Positions 8,995 through 16,949 of a stretch of DNA of 64,000 nucleotides are shown piece after piece (the stretch's first letter is position 1; each line of letters opens with the position of its first letter). Position numbers and translations under genes: made by a program. The DNA is taken from assembly GCF_025643595.1 (NCBI RefSeq), contig NZ_CP102826.1, forward strand, positions 5,270,001 to 5,334,000, read 5' to 3'. Origin of the DNA: Saccharopolyspora rosea (GTDB lineage Bacteria > Actinomycetota > Actinomycetes > Mycobacteriales > Pseudonocardiaceae). The notes beneath the pieces are model-generated. The model was not told the DNA's origin. It saw only the letters and a list, made by a program, of their open reading frames with translations, and ran no database searches.

Positions 8995-9906
8995 TCAGTA
9001 CCCGGCGGCGGGATCGACGACGCCGAGCAGCGGTTCACCGGCGAGGTGGCGCCGGACGTTCTCCTCGACGCGGCGCGCCAGCGCCGGGAGCAGCAAGGAC
9101 TTCGGGTTCGCCGAGTGCGGCGAGACGAACGCCCTCGGGTGCCGGAACAGCGGGTGGCCGTCCGGCAGCGGCTCCGGGTCGGTGACGTCCAGCGCCGCTC
9201 CGCCGATCCGGCCCTCGTCGAGCGCGGCGAGCAGCGCGCCGGTGTCCACCAACGCGCCCCGGGCCACGTTGACCAGCCACGCTCCGGGCTTCATCCGGGA
9301 CAGCGCGTCGGCGTCGACCAGCCGGGAGGTCTCGGCGGTCGCGGGCGCGGCGAGCACCAGGAAGTCCGCCGCGGCGAGCACTTCCCGCACGCCCGGGGCG
9401 TCGTCGGCGCGCCAGGTGCGCTCCGCTCCCTCGACCGGTCTGCCGGACCGGTTGACCGCCAGCACCCGCACGCCGAACGGCCGCAGCAGCCCGATCAGCG
9501 AACGGCCGATGCCGCCCGCCCCGAGGATGCCGACCGTCGCGCCGAAGAGGCTCGCCGCCGCCGACCGCCGTTCCCAGCGGTCGGCGCGGGCCATCACGTG
9601 CAGACCGCGCGCGCCGGTCAACATCAACCCGAGCGCATGCTCGGCGACGGTGTCGGCGTACGCACCGGCCGCCGAGGTGAACGTGACGCCGTCGCGGAGC
9701 GCTCCGGCGGCCGCCCACTCCTCGATGCCCGCCGCAGGCAGCTGCACCCATTCGAGCCCCGGGTGGTCCAGCTCGCCGAACCGCTCCGGTTCGGCCCCGT
9801 ACCAGACCAGCGCCGACGCCTCCGCCGCCGGGCTCAGCCGTCCGCCCGCGGCGACGACGGCCTCCTGCAGTTCGGGCGCGGCGACCGGACCGACGTGGAT
9901 GTTCAC
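8995..9906 (-). CDS. D-isomer-specific 2-hydroxyacid dehydrogenase
   Basis: A 303-residue NAD(P)-dependent dehydrogenase of the phosphoglycerate/glyoxylate reductase fold. The Rossmann motif GAGGIG is at residues 129-134, NVARGALVD supplies the substrate-binding Arg, and SPHSAN supplies the catalytic His. GTG at 9906 is the start: AGGAG is 5 nt upstream and the codon overlaps the aldolase stop as GTGA. It is the third gene of the kdgK-eda operon, so it likely reduces a keto acid produced by, or oxidises a sugar acid feeding, the 2-keto-3-deoxygluconate route. The exact substrate is unknown. Confidence 0.87.
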   Translation of the reverse strand: MNIHVGPVAAPELQEAVVAAGGRLSPAAEASALVWYGAEPERFGELDHPGLEWVQLPAAGIEEWAAAGALRDGVTFTSAAGAYADTVAEHALGLMLTGARGLHVMARADRWERRSAAASLFGATVGILGAGGIGRSLIGLLRPFGVRVLAVNRSGRPVEGAERTWRADDAPGVREVLAAADFLVLAAPATAETSRLVDADALSRMKPGAWLVNVARGALVDTGALLAALDEGRIGGAALDVTDPEPLPDGHPLFRHPRAFVSPHSANPKSLLLPALARRVEENVRRHLAGEPLLGVVDPAAGY

Positions 9907-10502
9907 TTCTGCTCCTGGACGAGTTCGGACAGCGCGGGCAGTTGCGCGGGATCGGCCAGCGCGGAACCCACCGCGACGACCCGGGCTCCGGCGTCGAGGA
10001 ACCCGGGTGCGTTGCGCGCGGTCATCCCGCCGGTGGCGACCAGCCGCAGTCCCGGGAACGGGCCGAGCATCGCGCGGAACCAACCGGTTCCCAGCTCGGC
10101 GGCGGGGAACGCCTTCAACCACGTCAGACCGAGCCGCAGGCCGTGCTGGATCTCACCGGCCGTGGCGACGCCGGGCAGGTGCGGCAGGCCCAGTTCGGCG
10201 CTCAGCCGCACCACTTCCGGGTCCAGCCCGGGCGCGACGGTGAACGCCGCGCCGGCCTGCCGCGCCACGTCCAGGTGCTCGGCGCTGACCACGGTGCCCG
10301 CGCCGACCGGCCGTCCACATCGGACTCCGGCGCGCACGGCGGCCCGCAACGACGGTTCGGCGCGCGGGGTCTCGATCGGCACCTCGACCGCGTCGATGCC
10401 CAGGTCCCAGGCCCGTTCGGCCAACTCGACGGTCCGCTGCGGGTCCATGCCGCGCAGGATCGCCATCACCGGACCGGAGAACAGTTCGTCGAAGGATTCC
10501 AC
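9903..10502 (-). CDS. eda: 2-keto-3-deoxy-6-phosphogluconate (KDPG) aldolase
   Basis: A 199-residue class I aldolase, the normal length for Eda. Glu40 in VEVPIET is the catalytic acid, LPGVAT (109-114) binds phosphate, and Lys130 in WLKAFPA forms the Schiff base. GTG start at 10502, 6 bp after the kinase stop; the end overlaps the dehydrogenase start by 4 bp. It splits KDPG into pyruvate and glyceraldehyde 3-phosphate, directly downstream of the neighbouring kinase in the pathway. A 2-keto-3-deoxy-6-phosphogalactonate aldolase is the alternative. Confidence 0.92.
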   Translation of the reverse strand: MESFDELFSGPVMAILRGMDPQRTVELAERAWDLGIDAVEVPIETPRAEPSLRAAVRAGVRCGRPVGAGTVVSAEHLDVARQAGAAFTVAPGLDPEVVRLSAELGLPHLPGVATAGEIQHGLRLGLTWLKAFPAAELGTGWFRAMLGPFPGLRLVATGGMTARNAPGFLDAGARVVAVGSALADPAQLPALSELVQEQK

Positions 10503-10508
10503 CGTCGC

Positions 10509-11462
10509 TCACCCGAAACGCAAGTCGCGCCACTGCCGTTCGTCGCGGCCGAGCCAGCCGTCCAACACCTCGGGGCCGGGCGGCCGCGTGTGGTCCTCGG
10601 TGCTGAGCAGGCTGTGCGCGGCCAGGATGTGCCCGAGGCGCAGGCAGCGCACGACGTCCGCACCGCGCAGGACCCCGGAGAGGTACCCGGCGGCGAAGGC
10701 GTCCCCCGCACCGACCGGTTCGACGACCGCCACCTCCGGCGCGGGCACGGCGACGTGGTCGGCGCCGAACGCGTGCGCGGCGGTGCCGCCGTCCTTGACG
10801 ACGAGCGCGCCGGGCCGGTCGAGCAGGGCGCGGACCTCGGCCACGTCGCGCACGCCCCACAGCGCCGCCGCCTCGTCGAGGCCGACCAGCACGACGTCGG
10901 CGAGCTGGGCGAGCTCCCGCAGGCGCGGACCGGCCTGCTCGGCGCTCCACAGCGCCGGGCGGTGGTTGACGTCGAAGGAGATCCGGCACCGCCGCTCGCG
11001 GGTCAGCAGCCAGCGGACCAGGCGGTCGCAGGTCGCCGACAGCACCGGTGTGATCCCGCTGATGTGCAGCAGGTCGACCGAGTCGAGCACGTCCTCCGGC
11101 GGGAACCCGACGTCCATCGTGGACGCCGCGGACCCCGCTCGGTAGTAGTGCACGCGGGTGCCGTCCGGCCCGGGATCCTTGAAGTAGACGCCGGTCGGGG
11201 CGTCCGGGTGCACCCGCACCAGGGAGGTGTCGACTCCGGCGGCGGCGATGTCGGCGACCAGCCGGCGCCCGAGCGGGTCGTCACCGACGCGGCTCGCCCA
11301 CCCCACCCGGTGTCCCAGGGCGGCCAGGTGGACGGCCACGTTGGACTCCGCACCGCCTGCGGAGAGCGTGAACGACGTGGCCCGCTCCAGCGGGACCGGC
11401 GCGGACGGGGAGACCAGCGACATCGTCTCGCCCAGGCAGAGCACCTCCAAGCCGTCCGCCAC
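10509..11462 (-). CDS. kdgK: 2-keto-3-deoxygluconate kinase (PfkB family)
   Basis: A 317-residue ribokinase-fold sugar kinase. SAGGAESNVA at residues 34-43 is the N-terminal PfkB signature, YYRAGSAAS (107-115 region) is characteristic of KDG kinases, and GAGDAFAAG (251-259) holds the catalytic Asp254. GTG start at 11462 with GGAGGAGGAG just upstream. First gene of a tight kinase-aldolase-dehydrogenase operon that should convert 2-keto-3-deoxygluconate from hexuronate or aldonate breakdown to pyruvate and triose phosphate. An operator-like dyad sits 50 bp upstream. No dehydratase or transporter for the pathway is in the window. Confidence 0.88.
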   Translation of the reverse strand: MADGLEVLCLGETMSLVSPSAPVPLERATSFTLSAGGAESNVAVHLAALGHRVGWASRVGDDPLGRRLVADIAAAGVDTSLVRVHPDAPTGVYFKDPGPDGTRVHYYRAGSAASTMDVGFPPEDVLDSVDLLHISGITPVLSATCDRLVRWLLTRERRCRISFDVNHRPALWSAEQAGPRLRELAQLADVVLVGLDEAAALWGVRDVAEVRALLDRPGALVVKDGGTAAHAFGADHVAVPAPEVAVVEPVGAGDAFAAGYLSGVLRGADVVRCLRLGHILAAHSLLSTEDHTRPPGPEVLDGWLGRDERQWRDLRFG

Positions 11463-11511
11463 CTTCTCCTCCTCCGCGCTCCGGGACTCCGCGGAGCCTA
11501 CCGCCCGTCAC

Positions 11512-11545
11512 TGCACATTGCACAACCTTCGTTGCACAATGCGCA
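11512..11545. promoter_or_regulatory. Operator-like dyad upstream of the kdgK operon
   Basis: Arms at 11512-11525 (TGCACATTGCACAA) and 11532-11545 match as an inverted repeat at 11 of 14 positions around CCTTCG. The same stretch also reads as 7-nt units: TGCACAT, TGCACAA, a spacer heptad, TGCACAA, TGCGCAA. It lies 50 bp before the kinase start, where an IclR- or GntR-type regulator would bind; no such regulator gene adjoins it. Confidence 0.65.
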
Positions 11546-11672
11546 ATGCCCTCGCGATGCGGACCCCGCCGGGCGACTCCCCCGCCACCGCGGGTGGCCG
11601 CCGGGGCGGACCTCTAGGCTGGCGGGCGGGTGATCAAACACAAGCCGCCCTCGAAGAGGAGGAGGATGCTCG

Positions 11673-12218
11673 ATGAGCCTGGAGCGCCCCATCGACCCGG
11701 ACCCGTACTCGCTGCTGCCCGCGGTCCCGGAGTTCACCGTCACCTCCGATGACGTGACCGACGGCCGTCCGATGGCGCAGGACCACGCCTACGACGGCAT
11801 GGGGGCGGACGGGCAGAACCGGTCCCCGCAGCTGCGCTGGGAGGGTTTCCCCGAGACCACCAAGAGCTTCGTGGTGACCTGCTTCGACCCGGACGCGCCG
11901 ATCCCCGGCGGCTTCTGGCACTGGGTCCTGGTCGACGTGCCCGCCGACGTCACCGAACTGCCCGCCGACGCGGGCAACCGCAACGGTCACGGGCTTCCCG
12001 CGGGGGCCTTCCACGTGTCCAACGACATGGGCGAGCGCGCCTACGGCGGCGCGGCCCCGCCGCCCGGTGACCGGCCGCACCGCTACTACTTCGCGGTGCA
12101 CGCCGTGGACAGCGAGAAGCTGGGCGTCGACGAGAACGCCAGCCCCGCCGTGGTCAGCTTCAACCTGGCCTTCCACACGGTGGCGCGGGCCGTGATCGCG
12201 CCCACGTACCAGCGCTGA
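11673..12218 (+). CDS. YbhB/YbcL-family PEBP protein
   Basis: A 181-residue phosphatidylethanolamine-binding-protein-like protein. The family ligand-pocket motif [16 protein letters not shown] is near residues 72-87 and GPRPPxG-like GDRPHRYYF follows at about 132-140. Bacterial members are small cytosolic or secreted proteins with unclear ligands; mycobacterial homologues are abundant soluble proteins. No signal peptide is visible. GAGGAGGAGGA precedes the ATG. It is divergent from kdgK and probably unrelated to it. Confidence 0.9.
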   Translation: MSLERPIDPDPYSLLPAVPEFTVTSDDVTDGRPMAQDHAYDGMGADGQNRSPQLRWEGFPETTKSFVVTCFDPDAPIPGGFWHWVLVDVPADVTELPADAGNRNGHGLPAGAFHVSNDMGERAYGGAAPPPGDRPHRYYFAVHAVDSEKLGVDENASPAVVSFNLAFHTVARAVIAPTYQR

Positions 12219-12344
12219 TCGTCCGGCCCGGACCACGGGCAACGACCGCTCGTTCGGTCGAAGAACACGTCACGGTGCATCTGGACGGAGTACCCGGCCC
12301 TCATCACTGAGGACATCCGTCGCCCTGCAACCAGGAGGTTCCAG

Positions 12345-13457
12345 GTGGGCAGCCGGGTACTCCCCGCCGTTTTCGCCACGTTCTACGCCGTGGTCTTCGC
12401 CGTGCTGCTGTTCGTGCCCTACGTGGCGCGGGAATACCGCAGACGCGGCGAACTGGGCGCCTGGACGGCGGTGCTGCGCTTCGCGGCACTGCTGTACCTG
12501 TGCGGCCTGGTCGACTACGTGCTCAGCCCACTGCCGCCGATCACGCCGGGGTTCTGCCGGTTCGTCGGCGAGATGCGGCCGCAGTGGGAGCCGTTGCGCT
12601 CCTTCCGGGGCGTGCGACCACCCGGTGACTGGAACGGGGTGGTCGCGCTGCTGGCGCACGATTCGGTGCAGCAGTTCGTCCTCAACATCGCGCTGTTCGT
12701 CCCCCTCGGGATCCTCGCGCGGCGGCTGCTGCGCCGCGGGGTGTTCGTCGTCGGCGCGATCGGGTTCGCCACCTCGCTGCTGATCGAGCTCACCCAGCTC
12801 ACCGGGGTCTGGGGGGTGTACCCGTGCCCCTACCGGCTCTTCGACGTCGACGACCTGATCGCGAACACCTGCGGCGCGGTGCTCGGGCGGTTCGCAGCGC
12901 CCGCGGTGCGGCTGCTGCCGGTGCGGCCGAGCGGCCTGCTGCCGACGCAGCCGCGACCGGTCACCCGGTTCCGCCGGCTCACCGGGATGTGCTGCGACCT
13001 GCTGGTGCTGTGGTGGATCGGCAGCGGCGCGGCGAAGCTCGTCGACATCGGCCTGCGGACCGGCGTACTGCAACACCGGTGGTGGTTGGACGCCACCGCG
13101 CTGTGGTTCGGCCCGGCGCTGTTCCTGCTGCTGGTGGCGGTGGTCGGCGGCAGCACCCCGGGCCAGCACGCGGTCCGGCTGCGCCCGGTCGCGGCCTCCG
13201 GGCGTCGTCCCAGCCCCGTCGCGGTGCTGCGCCGCTGGTCGGTGGGGGTGGGCGGGCTCGGGCTGGTGCAGGGAGCGCTGAACCTCGCCGGGCTGTCGTC
13301 GGTGTGGCTGGCGGTGACGGCCGTGTGGTGCGCCGTGCACGCGGTCGGTGTGTTCCGGAACCGAGATCATCGCGGAATCAGCGGGCGCTTCGCCGGGTTG
13401 CACGTGGTCGACGCCCGTGAACCACGACAGCAGCCGACCGTGGCTGCCGCGACCTGA
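12345..13457 (+). CDS. VanZ-like / RDD-domain membrane protein
   Basis: A 370-residue membrane protein with two parts. The N-terminal half (about 1-190) has four to five helices and the VanZ-like segment NIALFVPLGILARR plus TSLLIELTQL. The C-terminal half (about 205-350) starts RFRRLTGMCCDLLVLW and contains STPGQHAVRLRPV, typical of RDD domains. VanZ-like proteins are linked to glycopeptide tolerance in some bacteria, but this is not evidence of resistance here. GTG at 12345 has CAGGAGG 6 nt upstream. The mycothione reductase gene follows after 14 bp, so they may be co-transcribed. Confidence 0.82.
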   Translation: MGSRVLPAVFATFYAVVFAVLLFVPYVAREYRRRGELGAWTAVLRFAALLYLCGLVDYVLSPLPPITPGFCRFVGEMRPQWEPLRSFRGVRPPGDWNGVVALLAHDSVQQFVLNIALFVPLGILARRLLRRGVFVVGAIGFATSLLIELTQLTGVWGVYPCPYRLFDVDDLIANTCGAVLGRFAAPAVRLLPVRPSGLLPTQPRPVTRFRRLTGMCCDLLVLWWIGSGAAKLVDIGLRTGVLQHRWWLDATALWFGPALFLLLVAVVGGSTPGQHAVRLRPVAASGRRPSPVAVLRRWSVGVGGLGLVQGALNLAGLSSVWLAVTAVWCAVHAVGVFRNRDHRGISGRFAGLHVVDAREPRQQPTVAAAT

Positions 13458-13471
13458 GGCAGGATGGACAG

Positions 13472-14869
13472 GTGCAGCACTTCGATCTCGTCATCATCGG
13501 CTCCGGATCCGGCAACTCGATCCTCGACGAACGCTTCGCCGACTGGCGCGTCGCGATCGTCGAGAAGGGCATCGGTCCGACGCACTCCTACGGCGGCACG
13601 TGCCTGAACGTCGGTTGCATCCCGACGAAGATGTTCGTGCACACCGCCGACGTGGCCGCGGCCCCGGCGGCAGGCGCGCGGCTCGGCGTGGACCTGGAGA
13701 TCGGCGGTGTCCGGTGGCCGCAGGTGCGGGACCGGATCTTCGGCCGCATCGACGCGATCTCCGACGGCGGGCGCCGCTACCGGGCCGAGGAGAACCCGAA
13801 CGTCACCCTCTTCGAGGGGGTGGCCCGGTTCACCGGTGCCAAGCGCCTCGTGGTCGAGACCGCGGACGGGCTGGCGGAGATCAGCGCGGACCGGGTGGTC
13901 GTCGCCGCGGGCGGTCGGCCGGCGGTCCCGCGGATCCCCGGGATCGAGGACGTCGGCTACCACACCAGCGACTCGGTGATGCGGCTCGCGGAACTGCCCC
14001 GGCGGATGATCGTCCTGGGCACCGGGTTCGTCGGCGCCGAGCTCGCGCACGTCTTCTCCGCGATGGGCGTGGAGGTCACCGTGATCGGCCGGTCCGGCCG
14101 GATGTTGCGCAGCGAGGACGTCGACATCTCCCAGCGGTTCACCGAGCTCGCCGCGCAGCGCTGGGACCTGCGGCTGGACCGCAAGGAGCTCCGGGTCGAG
14201 CGGGACGGCGACGTGGTCCGGCTGCACCTGGAGGGCCCGGACGGGCCCGAGGTCGTCGAGGCCGAGGAGCTGCTGGTGGCGGTCGGCCGGGTGCCCAACT
14301 CCGACCTGCTCGACGCCGCCGCCGGTGGCCTGGAGCTGGCCGACAACGGCAAGATCAAGGTCGACGCCACCCAGCTGACCTCGGTGGACGGTGTCTGGGC
14401 GCTGGGCGACATCAGCTCGGACCACGAGCTCAAGCATGTGGCCAACCACGAGATGCGCGTGGTGCAGCACAACCTGCTCCACCCCGACGAGCCGATCTCC
14501 TCCGACCACCGCTTTGTACCGCACGCGGTGTTCTCCGCGCCGCAGATCGCCTCGGTCGGGCTGACCGAGCAGGAGGCGCGGCGGCGCGGGGTGGACCACG
14601 TGGTCTCGGTCCAGGACTACGCGGGGATCGCCTACGGCTGGGCGATGGAGGACACCACGGGCTTCGCCAAGCTGCTCGCCGACCCGTCGTCCGGACTCCT
14701 GCTGGGCGCGCACATCATCGGCCCCCAGGCACCGACGCTGCTGCAACCCCTGGTGCAGGCGATGCAGTTCGGCCTGGACGCCCGCACGATGGCCCGCGGC
14801 CAGTACTGGATCCACCCGGCCATGCCGGAACTCCTGGAGAACGCCCTGCTCAACCTCCCCCTCGACTGA
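13472..14869 (+). CDS. mtr: Mycothione reductase
   Basis: A 465-residue FAD pyridine-nucleotide-disulfide reductase. The redox pair is Cys44 and Cys49 in GGTCLNVGC, GSGSGN (11-16) binds FAD, GTGFVGAELA binds NADPH, and the C-terminal HPAMPE (448-453) supplies the His-Glu pair of the partner subunit. The motif spacing and the lack of a mercuric reductase-like N-terminal domain point to the mycothione branch. It keeps mycothiol, the actinobacterial replacement for glutathione, reduced in the cytosol. GTG start with AGGATGGACAG upstream. Short gap to the upstream membrane protein gene. Confidence 0.93.
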   Translation: MQHFDLVIIGSGSGNSILDERFADWRVAIVEKGIGPTHSYGGTCLNVGCIPTKMFVHTADVAAAPAAGARLGVDLEIGGVRWPQVRDRIFGRIDAISDGGRRYRAEENPNVTLFEGVARFTGAKRLVVETADGLAEISADRVVVAAGGRPAVPRIPGIEDVGYHTSDSVMRLAELPRRMIVLGTGFVGAELAHVFSAMGVEVTVIGRSGRMLRSEDVDISQRFTELAAQRWDLRLDRKELRVERDGDVVRLHLEGPDGPEVVEAEELLVAVGRVPNSDLLDAAAGGLELADNGKIKVDATQLTSVDGVWALGDISSDHELKHVANHEMRVVQHNLLHPDEPISSDHRFVPHAVFSAPQIASVGLTEQEARRRGVDHVVSVQDYAGIAYGWAMEDTTGFAKLLADPSSGLLLGAHIIGPQAPTLLQPLVQAMQFGLDARTMARGQYWIHPAMPELLENALLNLPLD

Positions 14870-14874
14870 CCAGC

Positions 14875-14907
14875 GATCCCGCGGTTGGCGCCCGGAACCG
14901 CGGGATC
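14875..14907. terminator. Bidirectional hairpin terminator
   Basis: GATCCCGCGGTT (14875-14886) pairs perfectly with AACCGCGGGATC (14896-14907) over a 9-nt loop, exactly between the convergent mtr and MFS genes. No T run, as is common for actinobacterial terminators. Confidence 0.8.
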
Positions 14908-14915
14908 TCCACAGG

Positions 14916-16217
14916 TCAGACGGTGCGAGGGCGTCCCGCGACGATGCCGATCAGGCCCTGGACCACGATCACGACGACGACCGCGACCAGCGACGCCGAC
15001 CAGGCCCCGGTCAGGTCGTGCAGCGTGCCGAACAGGAACGGTCCGAACGAGGCGATCAGGTAGCCGATGCTCTGCGCCATCGCCGACAGCCGACTGGTGT
15101 CGGCGGCGTTGGCGGTGCGCAGCGAGATCAGCACCAGCGCCAGCGGGAAGGCGCTCATGCCGACACCGATGAGCACCGCCCACACCCACGGCATGCTCAG
15201 CGGGGCGAACAGCACGCCCAGCATGCCGGTCACGTTCAGCGCGGCCAGGCCCACGGCCCACCAGGACTGGCTGCGGGTCCGGGTCACCAGCGGCGGCAGC
15301 ACCATGCTGATCGGCACACCGATCAGCAGCAGCACGCCGAGCAGCACGCCCGCGGTGCTGCCGTCCATCCCGGCGCCCTTGAAGACCTCCGGCAGCCAGC
15401 CCATCACCACGTAGGCGACCAGCGACTGGAACGCGAAGTAGCAGGTCACCGCCCAGGCCAGCGGGCTGCGCAGCAGCGAGCGCCGGGCACCGCCCGACGT
15501 CGTGCCGGTGACCTGCCGCGCCGACGCCCGCCGAGCGGTGGCCGGGACCCACACGAGGAACGCCGCCAGCGCCAGCACCGCCCAGGTCGCCAGCGCGAGC
15601 CGCCAGCTGCCGGTTCCGGTGTCCAGCCACGGGGTCAGCGCAGAACCGGCCGAACCGCCCGCGGCCATCGCCGTGGTGTAGATCGCGGTGGCCATGCCGA
15701 CGCGCTCGGGGAACGACTCCTTCACCACGACCGGGATGAGCACGTTGCACATCGCGATCGCCGCGCACACCAGGACGGTTCCGCCGAGGACCGTCCACGG
15801 GCCGTCCACCATGCGCCCGGCCATCGCCGCGGTGAGCACCGCGAGCGCGACGCCGACGACCCTGTTGATGCCCATCTTCCGCGCGAGCAGCGGCGCGGCG
15901 ATCCCGGCGACGCCGAAGCACAGCGTGGGGACCGAGGTCAGCACGCTCGCCCAGGTGCTCGACGCGCCCAGCGAGTCGCGCACCTCGCCGAGCACCGACG
16001 CGAGGCTGGTGACGGCGGGCCGCATGTTCGCCGCCGCGAGCGCGACACCGGTCAGCAGCAGCGCACCACCCGCCACCGCGCGGTGCGGGCCGATCGGTTC
16101 GGCGGCACCGGAGTTCTCCGCGGTGTAACCGTCCGGGTGACGATCGACAGCGGTGCGGGTGGCATCCTGGGCAGCCACATGGTCGGGGACGTGCTGGGTA
16201 CGTGACTCTTCGGACAT
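14916..16217 (-). CDS. CynX/NimT-family MFS transporter
   Basis: A 433-residue transporter with about twelve helices. A hydrophilic N-terminal tail of some 45 residues precedes ANMRPAVTSLASVLGEV, the signature of the CynX/NimT group (cyanate or nitroimidazole-type permeases). The halves are joined by a loop near 225-245. The substrate is unknown. The gene is divergent from a FadR-type regulator with only 33 bp between starts, so that regulator very likely controls it. The start may lie further downstream because the tail is long for the family. Confidence 0.85.
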   Translation of the reverse strand: MSEESRTQHVPDHVAAQDATRTAVDRHPDGYTAENSGAAEPIGPHRAVAGGALLLTGVALAAANMRPAVTSLASVLGEVRDSLGASSTWASVLTSVPTLCFGVAGIAAPLLARKMGINRVVGVALAVLTAAMAGRMVDGPWTVLGGTVLVCAAIAMCNVLIPVVVKESFPERVGMATAIYTTAMAAGGSAGSALTPWLDTGTGSWRLALATWAVLALAAFLVWVPATARRASARQVTGTTSGGARRSLLRSPLAWAVTCYFAFQSLVAYVVMGWLPEVFKGAGMDGSTAGVLLGVLLLIGVPISMVLPPLVTRTRSQSWWAVGLAALNVTGMLGVLFAPLSMPWVWAVLIGVGMSAFPLALVLISLRTANAADTSRLSAMAQSIGYLIASFGPFLFGTLHDLTGAWSASLVAVVVVIVVQGLIGIVAGRPRTV

Positions 16218-16232
16218 CGCGACCTAGTATGT

Positions 16233-16249
16233 CAAACGTAGGATGTTTG
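16233..16249. promoter_or_regulatory. Candidate FadR-type operator
   Basis: CAAAC (16233-16237) and GTTTG (16245-16249) form a dyad with a 7-bp centre inside the 33-bp gap between the divergent transporter and GntR/FadR genes. TTGACA reads on the minus strand at 16235-16230 and a TAGGAT lies at 16239-16244 on the plus strand, so repressor binding here would cover both promoters. Confidence 0.5.
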
Positions 16250-16250
16250 G

Positions 16251-16949
16251 ATGAAAGGACCTCTCGTGCCTTTGGTCACAGCCAAACGGACGGGACTGGT
16301 CGACCAGGTCATCGCCCAGATGCGTGAACTCGTGTCCTCCGGGGAATGGCCGCTCGGAGACAAGATCCCACCGGAAACGGAGCTGGTCACCGCGCTCGGC
16401 GTCGGCCGCAACACCGTTCGCGAGGCGGTGCGCGCCCTCTCCCACGCCGGACTGCTGGAGGTCCGCCAGGGCGATGGCACGTTCGTCCGCGCCACCAACG
16501 AGATCTCCGGCGCCGTCCGGCGGCTCTGCGGCTCGGAACTGCGCCGGATCCTCGAAGTCCGCCGGGCGCTGGAGGTCGAGGCCGCGCGGCTGGCGGCCCG
16601 CGCGTGCACCGAGGCGGACCTCGCCCGGCTTGAGACCCTGCTGTCCGAGCGGGCCGCGGCGCTGCGCGCCCAGGACCACGAGCGAGTGATCAGCAACGAC
16701 GCCGAATTCCACCGCGAACTCGTCGCCGCCTCGCACAACCCGGTGCTGGCCTCGCTCTACGAGGGCATCAGCGAGGCGGTGCTGTCCAGCGTCGCGACGA
16801 CGTTCGACCCCGCCGGTCCCCCGGAGGAGCACGTCTCGCACGACGAACTGCTCGACGCGGTCCGCGACGGCGACCCGCGGCGGGCCGCCGAGGAGGCGGG
16901 CGGGTTCCTGGACGAACTGCTGGACCGGATCGGCCCCGCCCAGGAGTGA
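16251..16949 (+). CDS. GntR-family regulator, FadR subfamily
   Basis: A 232-residue repressor. The N-terminal winged helix (about 10-80) has IPPETELVTALGVGRNTVREAVRALSH and the wing GDGTFV. The C-terminal FCD all-helical domain has the metal-binding set in ILEVRRALE, DAEFHRELV and HDELLDAV. Such proteins bind small carboxylates and usually repress a neighbouring transporter. ATG at 16251 has AGGA 7 nt upstream; GTG at 16266 with AAAGGA 6 nt upstream is equally credible. Divergent from the MFS gene. Its stop TGA abuts the stop of cobQ (TGATCA). Confidence 0.88.
   Translation: MKGPLVPLVTAKRTGLVDQVIAQMRELVSSGEWPLGDKIPPETELVTALGVGRNTVREAVRALSHAGLLEVRQGDGTFVRATNEISGAVRRLCGSELRRILEVRRALEVEAARLAARACTEADLARLETLLSERAAALRAQDHERVISNDAEFHRELVAASHNPVLASLYEGISEAVLSSVATTFDPAGPPEEHVSHDELLDAVRDGDPRRAAEEAGGFLDELLDRIGPAQE

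Noticed and set aside
7648..11145. 1165-codon plus-strand open frame
   Set aside because: Crosses pobA in another frame and three minus-strand genes; no ribosome site and low-complexity product.
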